A stretch of DNA of 64,000 nt, taken from the NCBI RefSeq assembly GCF_003254625.1, contig NZ_QJRJ01000078.1:248001-312000 (forward strand), written 5' to 3'. The notes beneath the pieces are model-generated. The model saw only the letters and a program-made list of their open reading frames with translations, searched no databases and was not told where the DNA came from. This DNA comes from Flavobacterium ginsenosidimutans. GTDB lineage: Bacteria > Bacteroidota > Bacteroidia > Flavobacteriales > Flavobacteriaceae. Both the position numbers and the translations under genes were made by a program. This document shows positions 9,183-17,956 of this stretch, piece after piece (position 1 is the first letter of the stretch; each line of letters opens with the position of its first letter).

Positions 9183-9380
9183 ATGCGTTACAAACTCATT
9201 AAAGAACTGTATCAAAAGCACAAAACGGAAGATATTCCAACTACTGTTGTGTGGCGTAAATACGTCTACCCAGTATATCCAATTTCGAGAACTACTTTGT
9301 ATGAAATTCTCTGTACACCTATCACATCTGAACTAAAAAAAATTGAAGAACTTATGAGCAATCAGGAAAGGTCTTCTTAA
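9183..9380 (+). CDS. 65-residue protein with helix-turn-helix-like C-terminal part
   Basis: ATG 9183 (MRYKLIKELYQKHKTEDIP) is preferred over an upstream in-frame ATG at 9135 whose 16-residue extension is uncharacteristic. The segment VWRKYVYPVYPISRTTLYEIL resembles a short HTH with a recognition-helix-like SRTTLYEIL. Similar small proteins occur, as I recall, in early regions of Bacteroidota Mu-like phages. It is the last gene before the lysis leader, so it is a candidate activator for the shared dyads upstream of later modules. That link is inference. Confidence 0.6.
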   Translation: MRYKLIKELYQKHKTEDIPTTVVWRKYVYPVYPISRTTLYEILCTPITSELKKIEELMSNQERSS

Positions 9381-9486
9381 TACATATAAAAGAAAAAAAT
9401 CATTCTTTTTTTATCTTCAAAAGCATCCTTTTTGTGATGCAAAGATGAGCCATTTACTTCATCTAAAACGACTTCTGTTCGCTTTC

Positions 9487-9503
9487 CTTACAACTCTGTA
9501 AAG
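9487..9503. promoter_or_regulatory. Shared module dyad, copy 1
   Basis: CTTACAACTCTGTAAAG, an inverted repeat TTACA-N4-TGTAA followed by CCCTAGAATAC. The same core occurs at 20016-20035 and 22087-22104, each time in the non-coding leader of a downstream module. This copy ends 200 bases before the first lysis gene. Confidence 0.55.
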
Positions 9504-9633
9504 CCCTAGAATACAAATGTTCGCAGACCTTGCAATCATTTTTTTTAGGGCTTTTTTCACCCAATCTTTGCAATCTCAAAAGGAAACAACCGCGCTCAAA
9601 AACTAGAAAAAAATCTAGTTAAGCTTCCTCTCT

Positions 9634-9655
9634 AAAACAACGCTAAAGTTGTTTT
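9634..9655 (+). terminator. Terminator-like hairpin before the lysis genes
   Basis: AAAACAAC (9634-9641), loop GCTAAA, GTTGTTTT (9648-9655), with the T-run on the rightward strand. It would end transcription before the lysis genes unless overridden, useful for keeping a lethal cassette silent. Confidence 0.45.
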
Positions 9656-9702
9656 TTGAACAAATCATTTTTAAACCCAACATTCAACTTTAAACACATT
9701 CA

Positions 9703-9990
9703 ATGGAGCAGTTTTTATACCCCACTCTAACCGCATTTTTTGCCGCTTTTATTACTTGGTTTTTCTCTATGCGAAAATCACTCGCAGAAGACCGCGCAGC
9801 CGAACTCGACAATGCCGTAAGCGCAGTAAAATATTACCGTGATCTTCTGGACGACATTACCGCACGGCTTACCGCTGCCACAGAAACCATAAAAAAAATG
9901 GAAATACAGCACAAAGAACTCATGCTGATCAACCAGCAATTGGTTGACGAATTACAAAAATTTAAACAATTAAACGGAAAAAGCTCATGA
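9703..9990 (+). CDS. Single-pass membrane protein with coiled coil, holin candidate
   Basis: 95 residues. One transmembrane segment at about residues 5-22 (LYPTLTAFFAAFITWFF), a basic SMRKS stretch, then about 65 residues of helix with coiled-coil pattern (AELDNAVSAVKYYRDLLDDI to QQLVDELQKF). It lies directly before an endolysin gene and overlaps it by ATGA, the usual place of a holin. Class III holins have one membrane segment. An alternative is an inner-membrane spanin subunit, which also has an N-terminal anchor plus coiled coil, but the third gene already looks like a complete spanin. Function inferred from position and topology. Confidence 0.6.
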   Translation: MEQFLYPTLTAFFAAFITWFFSMRKSLAEDRAAELDNAVSAVKYYRDLLDDITARLTAATETIKKMEIQHKELMLINQQLVDELQKFKQLNGKSS

Positions 9991-10439
9991 CACTAGCTCA
10001 AAAAACTATCGAAATTGCTACGGCACAGATTGGTGTCGAAGAAATGCCAAGAAATAGTAACGCAGGCCCCGAAGTAGAAATTTATTTAAGAAGCGTCGGA
10101 CTTGGTAAAGGATACGCCTGGTGCATGGCTTTTATTTACTGGTGCGCACAGAAAGCTTCTCTTCAGATTAACGAAAAAAATCCTTTGAAGAAAACGGGAG
10201 GTGTTTTAGATCAATACAATTCGAGACCTCTTTTGGTAAAAAAAACACCTCAGCCTGGAGATGTTTTCATTATGGATTTTAATAACGGTACTGGTCACGC
10301 TGGATTTGTCGAAAAGATTGCCGGAAATACAATTTATACCATTGAAGGAAACACCAACGATTCTGGAGGTCGAGAAGGCTATAAAGTAGCCAGAAGAAAA
10401 CGCGATATCAAAAGCATTAAAGGCTTTTTACGACTCTAA
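9987..10439 (+). CDS. Endolysin: CHAP/NlpC-like amidase (TIGR02594-like)
   Basis: 150 residues, no signal peptide, so it needs a holin to reach the wall. One compact cysteine peptidase/amidase domain: Cys46 in YAWCMAFIYWC, His104 in GTGHAGFVEKI and the polar Asn122 in IEGNTN are in the order expected for CHAP-type enzymes. Likely cuts peptide bonds in peptidoglycan. Length agrees with phage lysins of the TIGR02594 type. Overlaps the membrane-protein gene by 4 bases and precedes the spanin-like gene by 28 bases. Confidence 0.82.
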   Translation: MTLAQKTIEIATAQIGVEEMPRNSNAGPEVEIYLRSVGLGKGYAWCMAFIYWCAQKASLQINEKNPLKKTGGVLDQYNSRPLLVKKTPQPGDVFIMDFNNGTGHAGFVEKIAGNTIYTIEGNTNDSGGREGYKVARRKRDIKSIKGFLRL

Positions 10440-10467
10440 AACCAAAACTTATAAACCCAATTTAATT

Positions 10468-10968
10468 ATGACTAAAAAACTAAAATGTCTTGTTTTCTCT
10501 CTTTTCATTATCCTGATTATGATTTCCTGCCGAAGTTCGAAACCTGTGCAAAATGAAAACAAAACCCAGACCATTACCATTACCGAAACTTTACACGATA
10601 CAGTTTTTAAAATTGCTAAAGACAGCAGTTCTTACAATGCATTATTAGAATGCCTTAACGGAAAAGTAGTTCTTAAAAATGTTATTCAGGCCGAACCAGG
10701 GCGTAGATTAAAAAGCCCAAAGGTTCGACTTGATAACAATAAACTTCAAGTAGACTGCAACCTGAAAGAACAGGAACTCTACGCGCATTGGAAATCGAAA
10801 CAGGTTAAAGATGTCCAAGAAAAAACGATTACGATTACTGAGTTTACCAACTATCTCACTTTTTGGCAAAAAGTACAGATTTGGCTTGGGAGATTGCTAC
10901 TTCTTATTCTCCTCTTTTTACTTGGAAGATTCATCTACAGCATCTATAAACCTGAATGGTTTAAATAA
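10468..10968 (+). CDS. Unimolecular-spanin-like lipoprotein
   Basis: 166 residues. A lipoprotein signal peptide ends at Cys21 (LIMISCRSSK), predicting an outer-membrane or periplasmic lipid anchor. The last 35 residues hold a transmembrane segment at about 141-160 (LLLLILLFLLGRFIYS) and a basic tail. A protein anchored in both membranes through a periplasmic linker is the topology of u-spanins such as T1 gp11, which fuse inner and outer membranes in the last lysis step. The linker includes TETLHDTVFKIAKDSSSYN. Position after holin and endolysin candidates supports this. Sequence family not recognised. Confidence 0.68.
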   Translation: MTKKLKCLVFSLFIILIMISCRSSKPVQNENKTQTITITETLHDTVFKIAKDSSSYNALLECLNGKVVLKNVIQAEPGRRLKSPKVRLDNNKLQVDCNLKEQELYAHWKSKQVKDVQEKTITITEFTNYLTFWQKVQIWLGRLLLLILLFLLGRFIYSIYKPEWFK

Positions 10969-10994
10969 AAACTTTTATAAATAACACTTAAAAT

Positions 10995-13190
10995 ATGTCC
11001 GCAAAATCCCATTTTTTTATAGAGTCGGGAGGTTTTCCCGCGCAGTTGTCAGGTCAGGGCTTTGGACCTCAATCTGAAACTGTTTTCAACCTGACTTCTA
11101 GATTTTCTTTAGACGCACCCAAAAAAACCTTTTCGATTTGCAAAGGAGTTGTTTTGGTTCAGCCTCAAACTGGTAATCCTAATAAAGTGAATCTAATTCT
11201 TCGTCCTTACAAACAGCCATTTCCTGGGTTGAATATCAAATATTTTGTTTACAGAGGTTTACAGAAAAGTGATTTTTTTACAACTGATTCCGAGCCATTA
11301 ATTATTACAAAAAGCAGTTCAACTTCTGACTTTATTAATAAGATAAACGACGATTTTAAAGCTTTTCATGAAGGACGTGTAAAAAAAGAGGGCGAAACAG
11401 TCACGCCTATTCCTGTTCCCCCTTTCACCGCTAAGTTTATTGGCTATGAAAAAGAAAAAGAGGATGACGATAATGATGGAACTTTATTAATCCCCCTTTC
11501 TGACTTCTTTTTTAAAGAATCAAAATTTGTCGCAGCCGGTGATACTTTTGATGAAAAAGACGATTTCGAATTACCCCTAATCGATATTGGAAAATCGTTA
11601 GGAAACTTTGCACAAGGCGAATGCGGAATTGATGTTGTTCTAAATTACGGCGATTACAAATATGATTTTGACAATACTGAGTTTGCTTTCAATTTAGAAT
11701 ATGCTCGCAAACCTTTCGCAGAAATTACAGTAAATGGAGATACGCCTTTTAAACAAAAATTGCAGCGCGAGCAAAGCATTCAATTTATTGATATTGCTGC
11801 TTTTTATGGCTCTCATGTTGAAAATGGAGTTGTTACAGCAACTGCTTCTGGAGTTCAAACCGAGAAAAAAGGAACGGCTATTTTCAATGAGCTGCTTAAT
11901 AAATTTTGGACGAAAAACAATTGGTACGTTTACATTCAAAGTGATCGTACTCGCAGTTATGATTTTTATGGAAATTATAAAATTGGTGAAGGTCCTGAAA
12001 ACCTAAAAACAGGATTGTTGAAAGACACAGCAACCAATGAAGTTCCTATGACTGCTATTACGTATGGAAATTCTGGATGGCCCGTTTTAATTAATACACA
12101 AAACCAAGCCAATACGGTTACTACCAATGATCTGTATCTGCAATTTCCGACAGACAACAATAACAATACTGCCTTTTACGGACAGCTTGCCAAAGTTGCC
12201 AATGCACAAAAAGACAATTTTATTAATGCAGATGGTTTACGACTGCCTCCTGATGAAGAAGGAAATTATAGTGAATTAACCTCTACAGTGCAATTAACTA
12301 CTCCAGCTGTTGCAGGCGAAAACATTGCTGCATTAAGTCTTTTGATTTATCAGGGAAAAGTCAATATGTACACGGCTGGAACAACACAAGACGAAAATGG
12401 AGATTTGGTGATTTTATACAGACAAGCCAACTTTTTCGACAATGTTTTCAGTTTAATCAAGACTAAACCTTTATTAAAATTAGGCACTGACGAAAATTAT
12501 TCCAGAATGACTTCTGAAAAACTGAATCTCATTAATGAGTTTTATGATAAAAAACAGCAGGGAATTTCTATTGCACAAACAGTAACGGTTAACGATATCA
12601 TTGAAACCGGAATTGAAGAGAAACCTTTTGTTGAACGTGTAACCTATCTTACAGAAGCGGCAGACGTCATGAACAATGCTGTTTCTGCAACTGGAAACAC
12701 TACTCCAGATACTAAAACTACAGCTTCTGCCAGTGGTGCAGTAACCAAAAGTAAAACCTATCAGCTTCCTGATCCTTATTACTACAATTTAAAACTATTT
12801 ACAGACAGTACACAAACTATTACAGGACTAGAATTAAAAACACTTGATGGCTCTACACCCAATAAAATCATCCTAGGATTAACTAAAGAGGAAAATGAAA
12901 TTATAAAAGATTTGATTTCTAGTGATATGAAAAATCCTCGGCTGTTTTTGATTGATCTTTTTGAAGATGGAAATGAATTGGTTTCTCCTGAAAATATTAA
13001 ATATCAAAAATATAGAGTTGGGATTGTGGCTGAAAATGCTGAAGGCAACAACGAATTGAAGGAACAACTAGACAGTCCTGTTTTTGTTTATTCACTGGAT
13101 AGGAGATATCATTTTAGTAAGGGGTATAGTGAGTATGTAAAAGAGAACCCGAAAAAAGAATTAATGTTAGATTTAGATTTATCTTTATAA
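10995..13190 (+). CDS. Unknown 731-residue protein upstream of the toxin
   Basis: Soluble, no signal peptide or membrane segment, so it would leave the cell only by lysis. Starts MSAKSHFFIESGGFPAQLSG. Mostly beta-rich, with an acidic patch (KEKEDDDNDGT) near residue 155, a Thr/Ser/Ala linker around 575-590 and a C-terminal segment ending SKGYSEYVKENPKK. No family recognised. Its stop overlaps the start of the next gene as TAATG, so the two are translationally coupled and probably made in fixed ratio. It may be a carrier, adaptor or structural partner of the toxin; this is inference. Confidence 0.72.
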   Translation: MSAKSHFFIESGGFPAQLSGQGFGPQSETVFNLTSRFSLDAPKKTFSICKGVVLVQPQTGNPNKVNLILRPYKQPFPGLNIKYFVYRGLQKSDFFTTDSEPLIITKSSSTSDFINKINDDFKAFHEGRVKKEGETVTPIPVPPFTAKFIGYEKEKEDDDNDGTLLIPLSDFFFKESKFVAAGDTFDEKDDFELPLIDIGKSLGNFAQGECGIDVVLNYGDYKYDFDNTEFAFNLEYARKPFAEITVNGDTPFKQKLQREQSIQFIDIAAFYGSHVENGVVTATASGVQTEKKGTAIFNELLNKFWTKNNWYVYIQSDRTRSYDFYGNYKIGEGPENLKTGLLKDTATNEVPMTAITYGNSGWPVLINTQNQANTVTTNDLYLQFPTDNNNNTAFYGQLAKVANAQKDNFINADGLRLPPDEEGNYSELTSTVQLTTPAVAGENIAALSLLIYQGKVNMYTAGTTQDENGDLVILYRQANFFDNVFSLIKTKPLLKLGTDENYSRMTSEKLNLINEFYDKKQQGISIAQTVTVNDIIETGIEEKPFVERVTYLTEAADVMNNAVSATGNTTPDTKTTASASGAVTKSKTYQLPDPYYYNLKLFTDSTQTITGLELKTLDGSTPNKIILGLTKEENEIIKDLISSDMKNPRLFLIDLFEDGNELVSPENIKYQKYRVGIVAENAEGNNELKEQLDSPVFVYSLDRRYHFSKGYSEYVKENPKKELMLDLDLSL

Positions 13191-16171
13191 TGGAACAGGC
13201 AGCAATTTTAAAATCTGGAAATGTTGTTAAACTAACTGGTTTAATAAATCCAAAATATACTATATACGGTTTTTTAAATTCGTTTGAAACTGTTATAAAT
13301 GGGGTCACCAAAAAGTTCAAAGAGACATTGGTAACTGATTTTCGAGAAGAAGATCAAGTAGGTCAAGTAAGTAAAGATGTGGTCGGTGGGTTTTACGAAG
13401 AACAATTCTTCTTGGAATACCTTACTGATAAAAACAAACTTTACCAATTAAAAGAACATCGCTATACCTTTAAACCTGCCACTGCAGGCGATGAAATAAA
13501 TGTAAAAAAACTAAAAGTTGCTTCACCATATATTGATTTCTGTAAAATTGAAACATATAAATGGACATACCAACCAAATGTTCCAATTGTTGATTATGGG
13601 ACTTGGCAAATTAAAATTCCAAACGGAGTGGTTCCAGATCCTATTGAAGGAGTAAATGTTCAATTGAGCGATACTGCCATGCAGTTTTATAATCATAAAA
13701 TTGGATTATTTGTAACTCCACTTAGTGACACAAACGATAAACAATTAAAGGCTTTTTTATTTGCCAAAATTGGTATTCTAATAAACTCAATAGAAAAAAT
13801 GTTTAATTTAATCGAATTAGACACTAACACTGATTTTGGTCAATATATAAATAGTCAAAAATCTGAATGGAGCACGCAACCTATTTTTGCAAATCCAACT
13901 GTTGTGGTTTTAGAAGACTATTTAAGAAACTTAACTAATTTCTATAACGGTTTCTATACTAATCAAATTCTAATTAAAAAAGCTCCCAACAAAGAAAAAT
14001 TTTATTGGCTGGCACGGTGTTTATCAGCCGAAGCTTTGTCTACTGTTCCAACAAATGATAAAATTGAATTATTAAAAAACATAAGTGGTTTTAGCCAATA
14101 TTTGACAGAAAGCAATAATGGAGAGCAATTAGCTTTAAAAATAATAGAATCTTTCACTTTTAATTCGGTAACTGCAGCAGAGAGAAATGATTTACTTTAC
14201 GTATTAATGCAAATACAAATTTACCAAGTACCAAATGCTTATAAGCAGACAAAAACATTTGATACTAAACAAACTCTCTTCGAAATATTATATTCAAAAA
14301 TTGATGATGACAGAATTAGTAGATATACGATAGGTCCTTTAGAATATGTTGTTGGCTTTCTAAAAACTACTGACAACAGGAAAAAATTTATTCTGTTGTT
14401 ATATAAAATATGGAAATCTTCAACGTATAATCCAAAATATGCTGATCCATCTTACACATTACCAGCTAATGTTTTTGGAATATATCCTGAGTCATATTAT
14501 ATGAAACTAATTACTGAAAATGGTAGTTCAAGTTCCTTAACTGCTTACTATAATCCGGAAACTTCCCCTGCATTATTAGTTTATAATGCTTCTAGTAGTA
14601 GCACCACAGATCAATATATGAGAACAACAGGTGTTGATTACATATTAGGTGAGCTTGAGGGAAAAAAAATAAAAATACATCAAAAGCAGACAACTTACAC
14701 GATAGAAAACTCTTCAAAAGAAAATAATTTTCATACTAATACTTATACGTCATTGTATGGCACATACGAACTATATCAACCTATTTCAATTATAGGCTTT
14801 AAACCTGATTTAGATTTAGTCGAAACTTTTGAAGATCCTGAAACAGGTGTTAACTTAAACGATCCTTTTCCTAATATCCCTGTGTTCTTCTTATATTATT
14901 TGCAAGACTACAGCGAGTTAAAAAAGTTAGATTTTAGCCTTGTTTTAGTAGCTGAAATTGCTTTAAACTTAACAGGTGCAGGTGCCTTGAATGATTTAAA
15001 ATATTTTGGCTATTTATCTAAAGCCCGATCTGTTTGGACAGGAACTGCGACAGCTTCAGAAACTGTATTGTTTTGGAAAGCAGTAGAAGGCGTAAATACT
15101 ACTGTACAGTTTACAGCAGATAATTTATCTGCTATAAATAACTATTCTAATAATACAACAACTGATCCTGATGTAAAAGAATTTACAAATAAAGTAAGTG
15201 TTCTATTTGATGTCCTTACAATAGTATCACTAGGGACCGACCCGATTATGAAGAAAAAGCTTATTAATGCAGCAACTGATGTTGTTGAGCAAGAGGCTAA
15301 ATTGATAACATTAGGAAAAAGTCACGGGTTAAGTCCAGACACTATGAATGCTATTAAATCTATTTGTGATATAGAAGATTTGATAAATTTGATGCAGTTA
15401 AAACTAGATAATTTACCTTCTTACGCAAATGATAACATTTTATCCCAATTTAATGCTTTTACGCAAAAAGAGAAGTATGATTTTTTTACTTATTTTTATA
15501 ATTTAAAAGAAGAGGCAAAATGGACAGAAATGAATTTTCGACATGCAAGAATTGTAAATGGTCAAGCAGAATTTTATACTTGGGTTGATGTTTGGAAAAA
15601 TGAAATCATATTCTTAAAAAATAACAGAAATTATGATTTTTTACAAGGATACCATCAAATTACTAATAATTCAGATTTACTCAAACATGTTCATCAAGGG
15701 GATTTAAAAGTCATTGCTGTACAAGGTAAATCGACAGGGATAGAATTAACTGGTTTACATAATCAAATAGAAATAATTGACGCCCCACCATATATTGAAG
15801 GAAAGTGGAATTTTAAAACCCGTCCGAATAAAAATCACAGAAATTATGTTAAAGGAAAAATAGAAAGACATATGGGTGATGTAATTGATCCAGCAACTAA
15901 TAAATCATGGGAAAATCCCTTCGAACCAGTTTCGAGAAAGTATATGAAGGCAAAAAAAGATGAAAGTGTATTTTGGCCAGCATCATATAACAAGCAGAGA
16001 ATTAATGAAGAAATGGCATATGCTTTTTCTACAAAAATAGGTAAACCCTCAAAACAGTTAAATACTTTAAGGTTTGAATCTAGAGCAACTGATGGTCAAA
16101 AAATAATAATTACTAAGGATAAATATGGAAAATGGTCAATTTTTCCAGATCAATATGATTTTTTAAATTAA
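13190..16171 (+). CDS. 993-residue protein with C-terminal EndoU-like nuclease toxin domain
   Basis: No signal peptide. Residues 1 to about 820 show no family I know; hydrophobic helices near 570-620 (LDFSLVLVAEIALNLTGAGA) may insert in a membrane. The last ~160 residues look like a bacterial EndoU RNase: HVHQGDL, then GIELTGLHNQ (His857), a second His883 in NKNHRNY with a following KGKIE, then SVFWPASYNKQRINEEMAYAF and the closing ATDGQKIIITKDKYGKWSIF. EndoU enzymes use two His and one Lys. A conserved body with a C-terminal nuclease followed by small genes is the polymorphic-toxin plan. The DNA is visibly more AT-rich than the lysis genes. EndoU call is from motif resemblance. Confidence 0.65.
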   Translation: MEQAAILKSGNVVKLTGLINPKYTIYGFLNSFETVINGVTKKFKETLVTDFREEDQVGQVSKDVVGGFYEEQFFLEYLTDKNKLYQLKEHRYTFKPATAGDEINVKKLKVASPYIDFCKIETYKWTYQPNVPIVDYGTWQIKIPNGVVPDPIEGVNVQLSDTAMQFYNHKIGLFVTPLSDTNDKQLKAFLFAKIGILINSIEKMFNLIELDTNTDFGQYINSQKSEWSTQPIFANPTVVVLEDYLRNLTNFYNGFYTNQILIKKAPNKEKFYWLARCLSAEALSTVPTNDKIELLKNISGFSQYLTESNNGEQLALKIIESFTFNSVTAAERNDLLYVLMQIQIYQVPNAYKQTKTFDTKQTLFEILYSKIDDDRISRYTIGPLEYVVGFLKTTDNRKKFILLLYKIWKSSTYNPKYADPSYTLPANVFGIYPESYYMKLITENGSSSSLTAYYNPETSPALLVYNASSSSTTDQYMRTTGVDYILGELEGKKIKIHQKQTTYTIENSSKENNFHTNTYTSLYGTYELYQPISIIGFKPDLDLVETFEDPETGVNLNDPFPNIPVFFLYYLQDYSELKKLDFSLVLVAEIALNLTGAGALNDLKYFGYLSKARSVWTGTATASETVLFWKAVEGVNTTVQFTADNLSAINNYSNNTTTDPDVKEFTNKVSVLFDVLTIVSLGTDPIMKKKLINAATDVVEQEAKLITLGKSHGLSPDTMNAIKSICDIEDLINLMQLKLDNLPSYANDNILSQFNAFTQKEKYDFFTYFYNLKEEAKWTEMNFRHARIVNGQAEFYTWVDVWKNEIIFLKNNRNYDFLQGYHQITNNSDLLKHVHQGDLKVIAVQGKSTGIELTGLHNQIEIIDAPPYIEGKWNFKTRPNKNHRNYVKGKIERHMGDVIDPATNKSWENPFEPVSRKYMKAKKDESVFWPASYNKQRINEEMAYAFSTKIGKPSKQLNTLRFESRATDGQKIIITKDKYGKWSIFPDQYDFLN

Positions 16172-16179
16172 AATATATT

Positions 16180-16533
16180 ATGACAATAGCACAAATTTTA
16201 GACTTATATGACATAAGTTTTATTAAAGTCAAAGACAAAAATTCATATTCAAAACTTTTCTATGGAGGTGGAGAACTGGAAATGTTTTTCACTTATTTCA
16301 GAGATCCAGACAATATTGAAACAGAAATCATTCAATTAATTGATCATTATTTAAATGGAAATCCTTTTCCTGTAGATAATGACCTAACAGTGGGAAATGG
16401 TGATTTTGTTGATGTATCAGCATTATCTGTAACATTTACTAATAGAGAATCTTTTATAATTAGTCAAAGTATTCCTTTGCGTCACTTTCGTGATATTACT
16501 CAAGCTTGGGTTGATTTTCTTAGGAATGGATAA
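16180..16533 (+). CDS. Putative immunity protein to the EndoU-like toxin
   Basis: 117 residues, small, acidic and soluble, starting 8 bases after the toxin stop: the usual place and size for a cognate immunity protein. Begins MTIAQILDLYDISFIKVKDK and ends with IPLRHFRDITQAWVDFLRNG. The ending closely parallels IPLQEFKEILIGWRDFLLTP of the gene at 16892-17113, so the two are related and form a small family. No catalytic motif. Function inferred from position and this kinship. Confidence 0.6.
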   Translation: MTIAQILDLYDISFIKVKDKNSYSKLFYGGGELEMFFTYFRDPDNIETEIIQLIDHYLNGNPFPVDNDLTVGNGDFVDVSALSVTFTNRESFIISQSIPLRHFRDITQAWVDFLRNG

Positions 16534-16587
16534 GAGTAGGTTTGTAAATTCTACAAAAAACAAACGAAGTAACAAATAAATAGTTAG

Positions 16588-16734
16588 ATGGAATATGATC
16601 ATGATGGTTCAATCAAAGATATTTATCATGGTTTTGCAAGTGATGGCAAAGAAATCGAAATAGCTCTAAAACATGAAAAAAATCAAATAATAAGTATTTA
16701 TCCTAGTTTAGATACAAATTTTAAAAATTTATAA
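16588..16734 (+). pseudogene. Orphan C-terminal tip of an EndoU-like toxin
   Basis: A 48-codon frame starting MEYDHDGSIKDIYHGF. Its part ASDGKEIEIALKHEKNQIIS aligns with the last part of the 993-residue toxin, ATDGQKIIITKDKYGKWSIF, both followed by P and an aspartate (SIYPSLD versus SIFPDQYD). It therefore looks like the detached end of a second, related toxin, left behind when its body was lost or waiting as a recombination cassette. Too short to be active alone. The split gene at 16737 follows 2 bases later, so fragment and immunity-like gene probably travelled together. Confidence 0.5.
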
Positions 16735-16736
16735 TT

Positions 16737-17113
<377 letters not shown>

Positions 17114-17148
17114 AGTATCTTTAATATCATAATTTTAAATATATAATA

Positions 17149-17679
17149 ATGGAAAATGAAAGAATTATAGAAGTTATCATTGACAAAATAAATAATGGCT
17201 ATGATGATTATGAAATTGAAAAGTTCTTAGAGCGACAAGAAATTAGTTTAGATAAATTTGATAAACAAATTGAAGAAGCTAAAAACAAGATTTTAGAGTA
17301 TAAACTAAAAACTTATCCTAAACAAAATAGACTAGCATTCATTATTTCGTTATCTTTATTTGTAGTGTTCTTAATTTCTTTCTTGATTATTATACCATTA
17401 TTAAACATCACTATCGGATTAATACCTCTTTCCATTTTGGGAGCTTTTACAATCAGTTTGTCTGGATTTTACTCTATACTGTATTACAAAAGTTGGGAAG
17501 CAGATTTTATCGAAAAAATAGGAAAACCTAAATTAAATTTACAAACCTATATTTTAGTTTGTAGCTTGCCAGCTGTTTTGTTGTTTTTCATAATTTCTTG
17601 GAATTCTTTAGAAGGCCCTGGGCATAATCTTTATAAATTAAGTCTAACTTCTAAATTATTTAAATTACTTTTCCGATAG
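17149..17679 (+). CDS. Hypothetical membrane protein, immunity-array member
   Basis: 176 residues. The N-terminal ~65 residues are charged and helical (IIEVIIDKINNGYDDYEIEKFLERQ), then about three transmembrane segments follow near residues 64-88, 92-115 and 132-150. No family recognised; membrane immunity proteins of this build are known in toxin loci, but that is only a positional argument. Its last codon and TAG stop lie within the first REP repeat (CCGATAG then CGCGG), so the original C-terminus may have been replaced when the repeats arrived. Confidence 0.55.
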   Translation: MENERIIEVIIDKINNGYDDYEIEKFLERQEISLDKFDKQIEEAKNKILEYKLKTYPKQNRLAFIISLSLFVVFLISFLIIIPLLNITIGLIPLSILGAFTISLSGFYSILYYKSWEADFIEKIGKPKLNLQTYILVCSLPAVLLFFIISWNSLEGPGHNLYKLSLTSKLFKLLFR

Positions 17680-17885
17680 CGCGGATTTGCAACCCGATCG
17701 TGCAGATTTACCTCAGCAACGATAGCGCGGATTTGCAAACCGATCGCGCGGATTTGCAATCCGTGCCCGCAAAGATTGATGAGTACTCTTTGAAAAAATG
17801 TCCGCATAGATTTAGCTCCGCAACCATAGCGCAGATTTACCTCCGCAACGATCGCGCGGATTTGTAATCCGTGCCCACAAAGTAA
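17671..17885. repeat. REP hairpin cluster upstream of the RAYT gene
   Basis: Several related copies of a unit like GCGCGGATTTGCAATCCGTG followed by CCCGCAAAG. The CGGATT-TGC-AATCCG part folds as a hairpin, and degenerate copies (GCAGATTTACCTCAGCAACG) alternate with full ones. They are far more GC-rich than the flanks. Similar clusters lie at 18572-18640 and 19698-19822, which with the RAYT gene defines a REP/BIME system. Confidence 0.8.
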
Positions 17886-17956
17886 TTCCTTCAAAACCCC
17901 ACAAATAAAAAGTGAAACTTTCCACTATACTTTTTATTTTTGTAGGAAAAAAGAAC

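Larger units (their letters stand above)
9381..9702. other. Leader of the lysis cassette
   Basis: 322 bases without a gene. In order: an AT-rich stretch after the early gene, a GCATC/GATGC hairpin at 9423-9440, the shared dyad at 9487-9503, a pyrimidine-rich tract near 9541-9570, an AACTAG/CTAGTT hairpin at about 9601-9620, and a terminator-like AAAACAAC/GTTGTTTT hairpin at 9634-9655 only about 50 bases before the first lysis gene. The last suggests control by read-through or antitermination. Confidence 0.5.

Noticed and set aside
8983..9183. 66-codon plus-strand open frame before the HTH-like gene
   Set aside because: Low-complexity hydrophobic translation, overlaps the next gene, no clear start signal.
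17631..17894. Minus-strand open frame through the REP cluster (repeating LQIRAIVAEVN)
   Set aside because: It is translated REP sequence; the repeated peptide only mirrors the DNA repeats.
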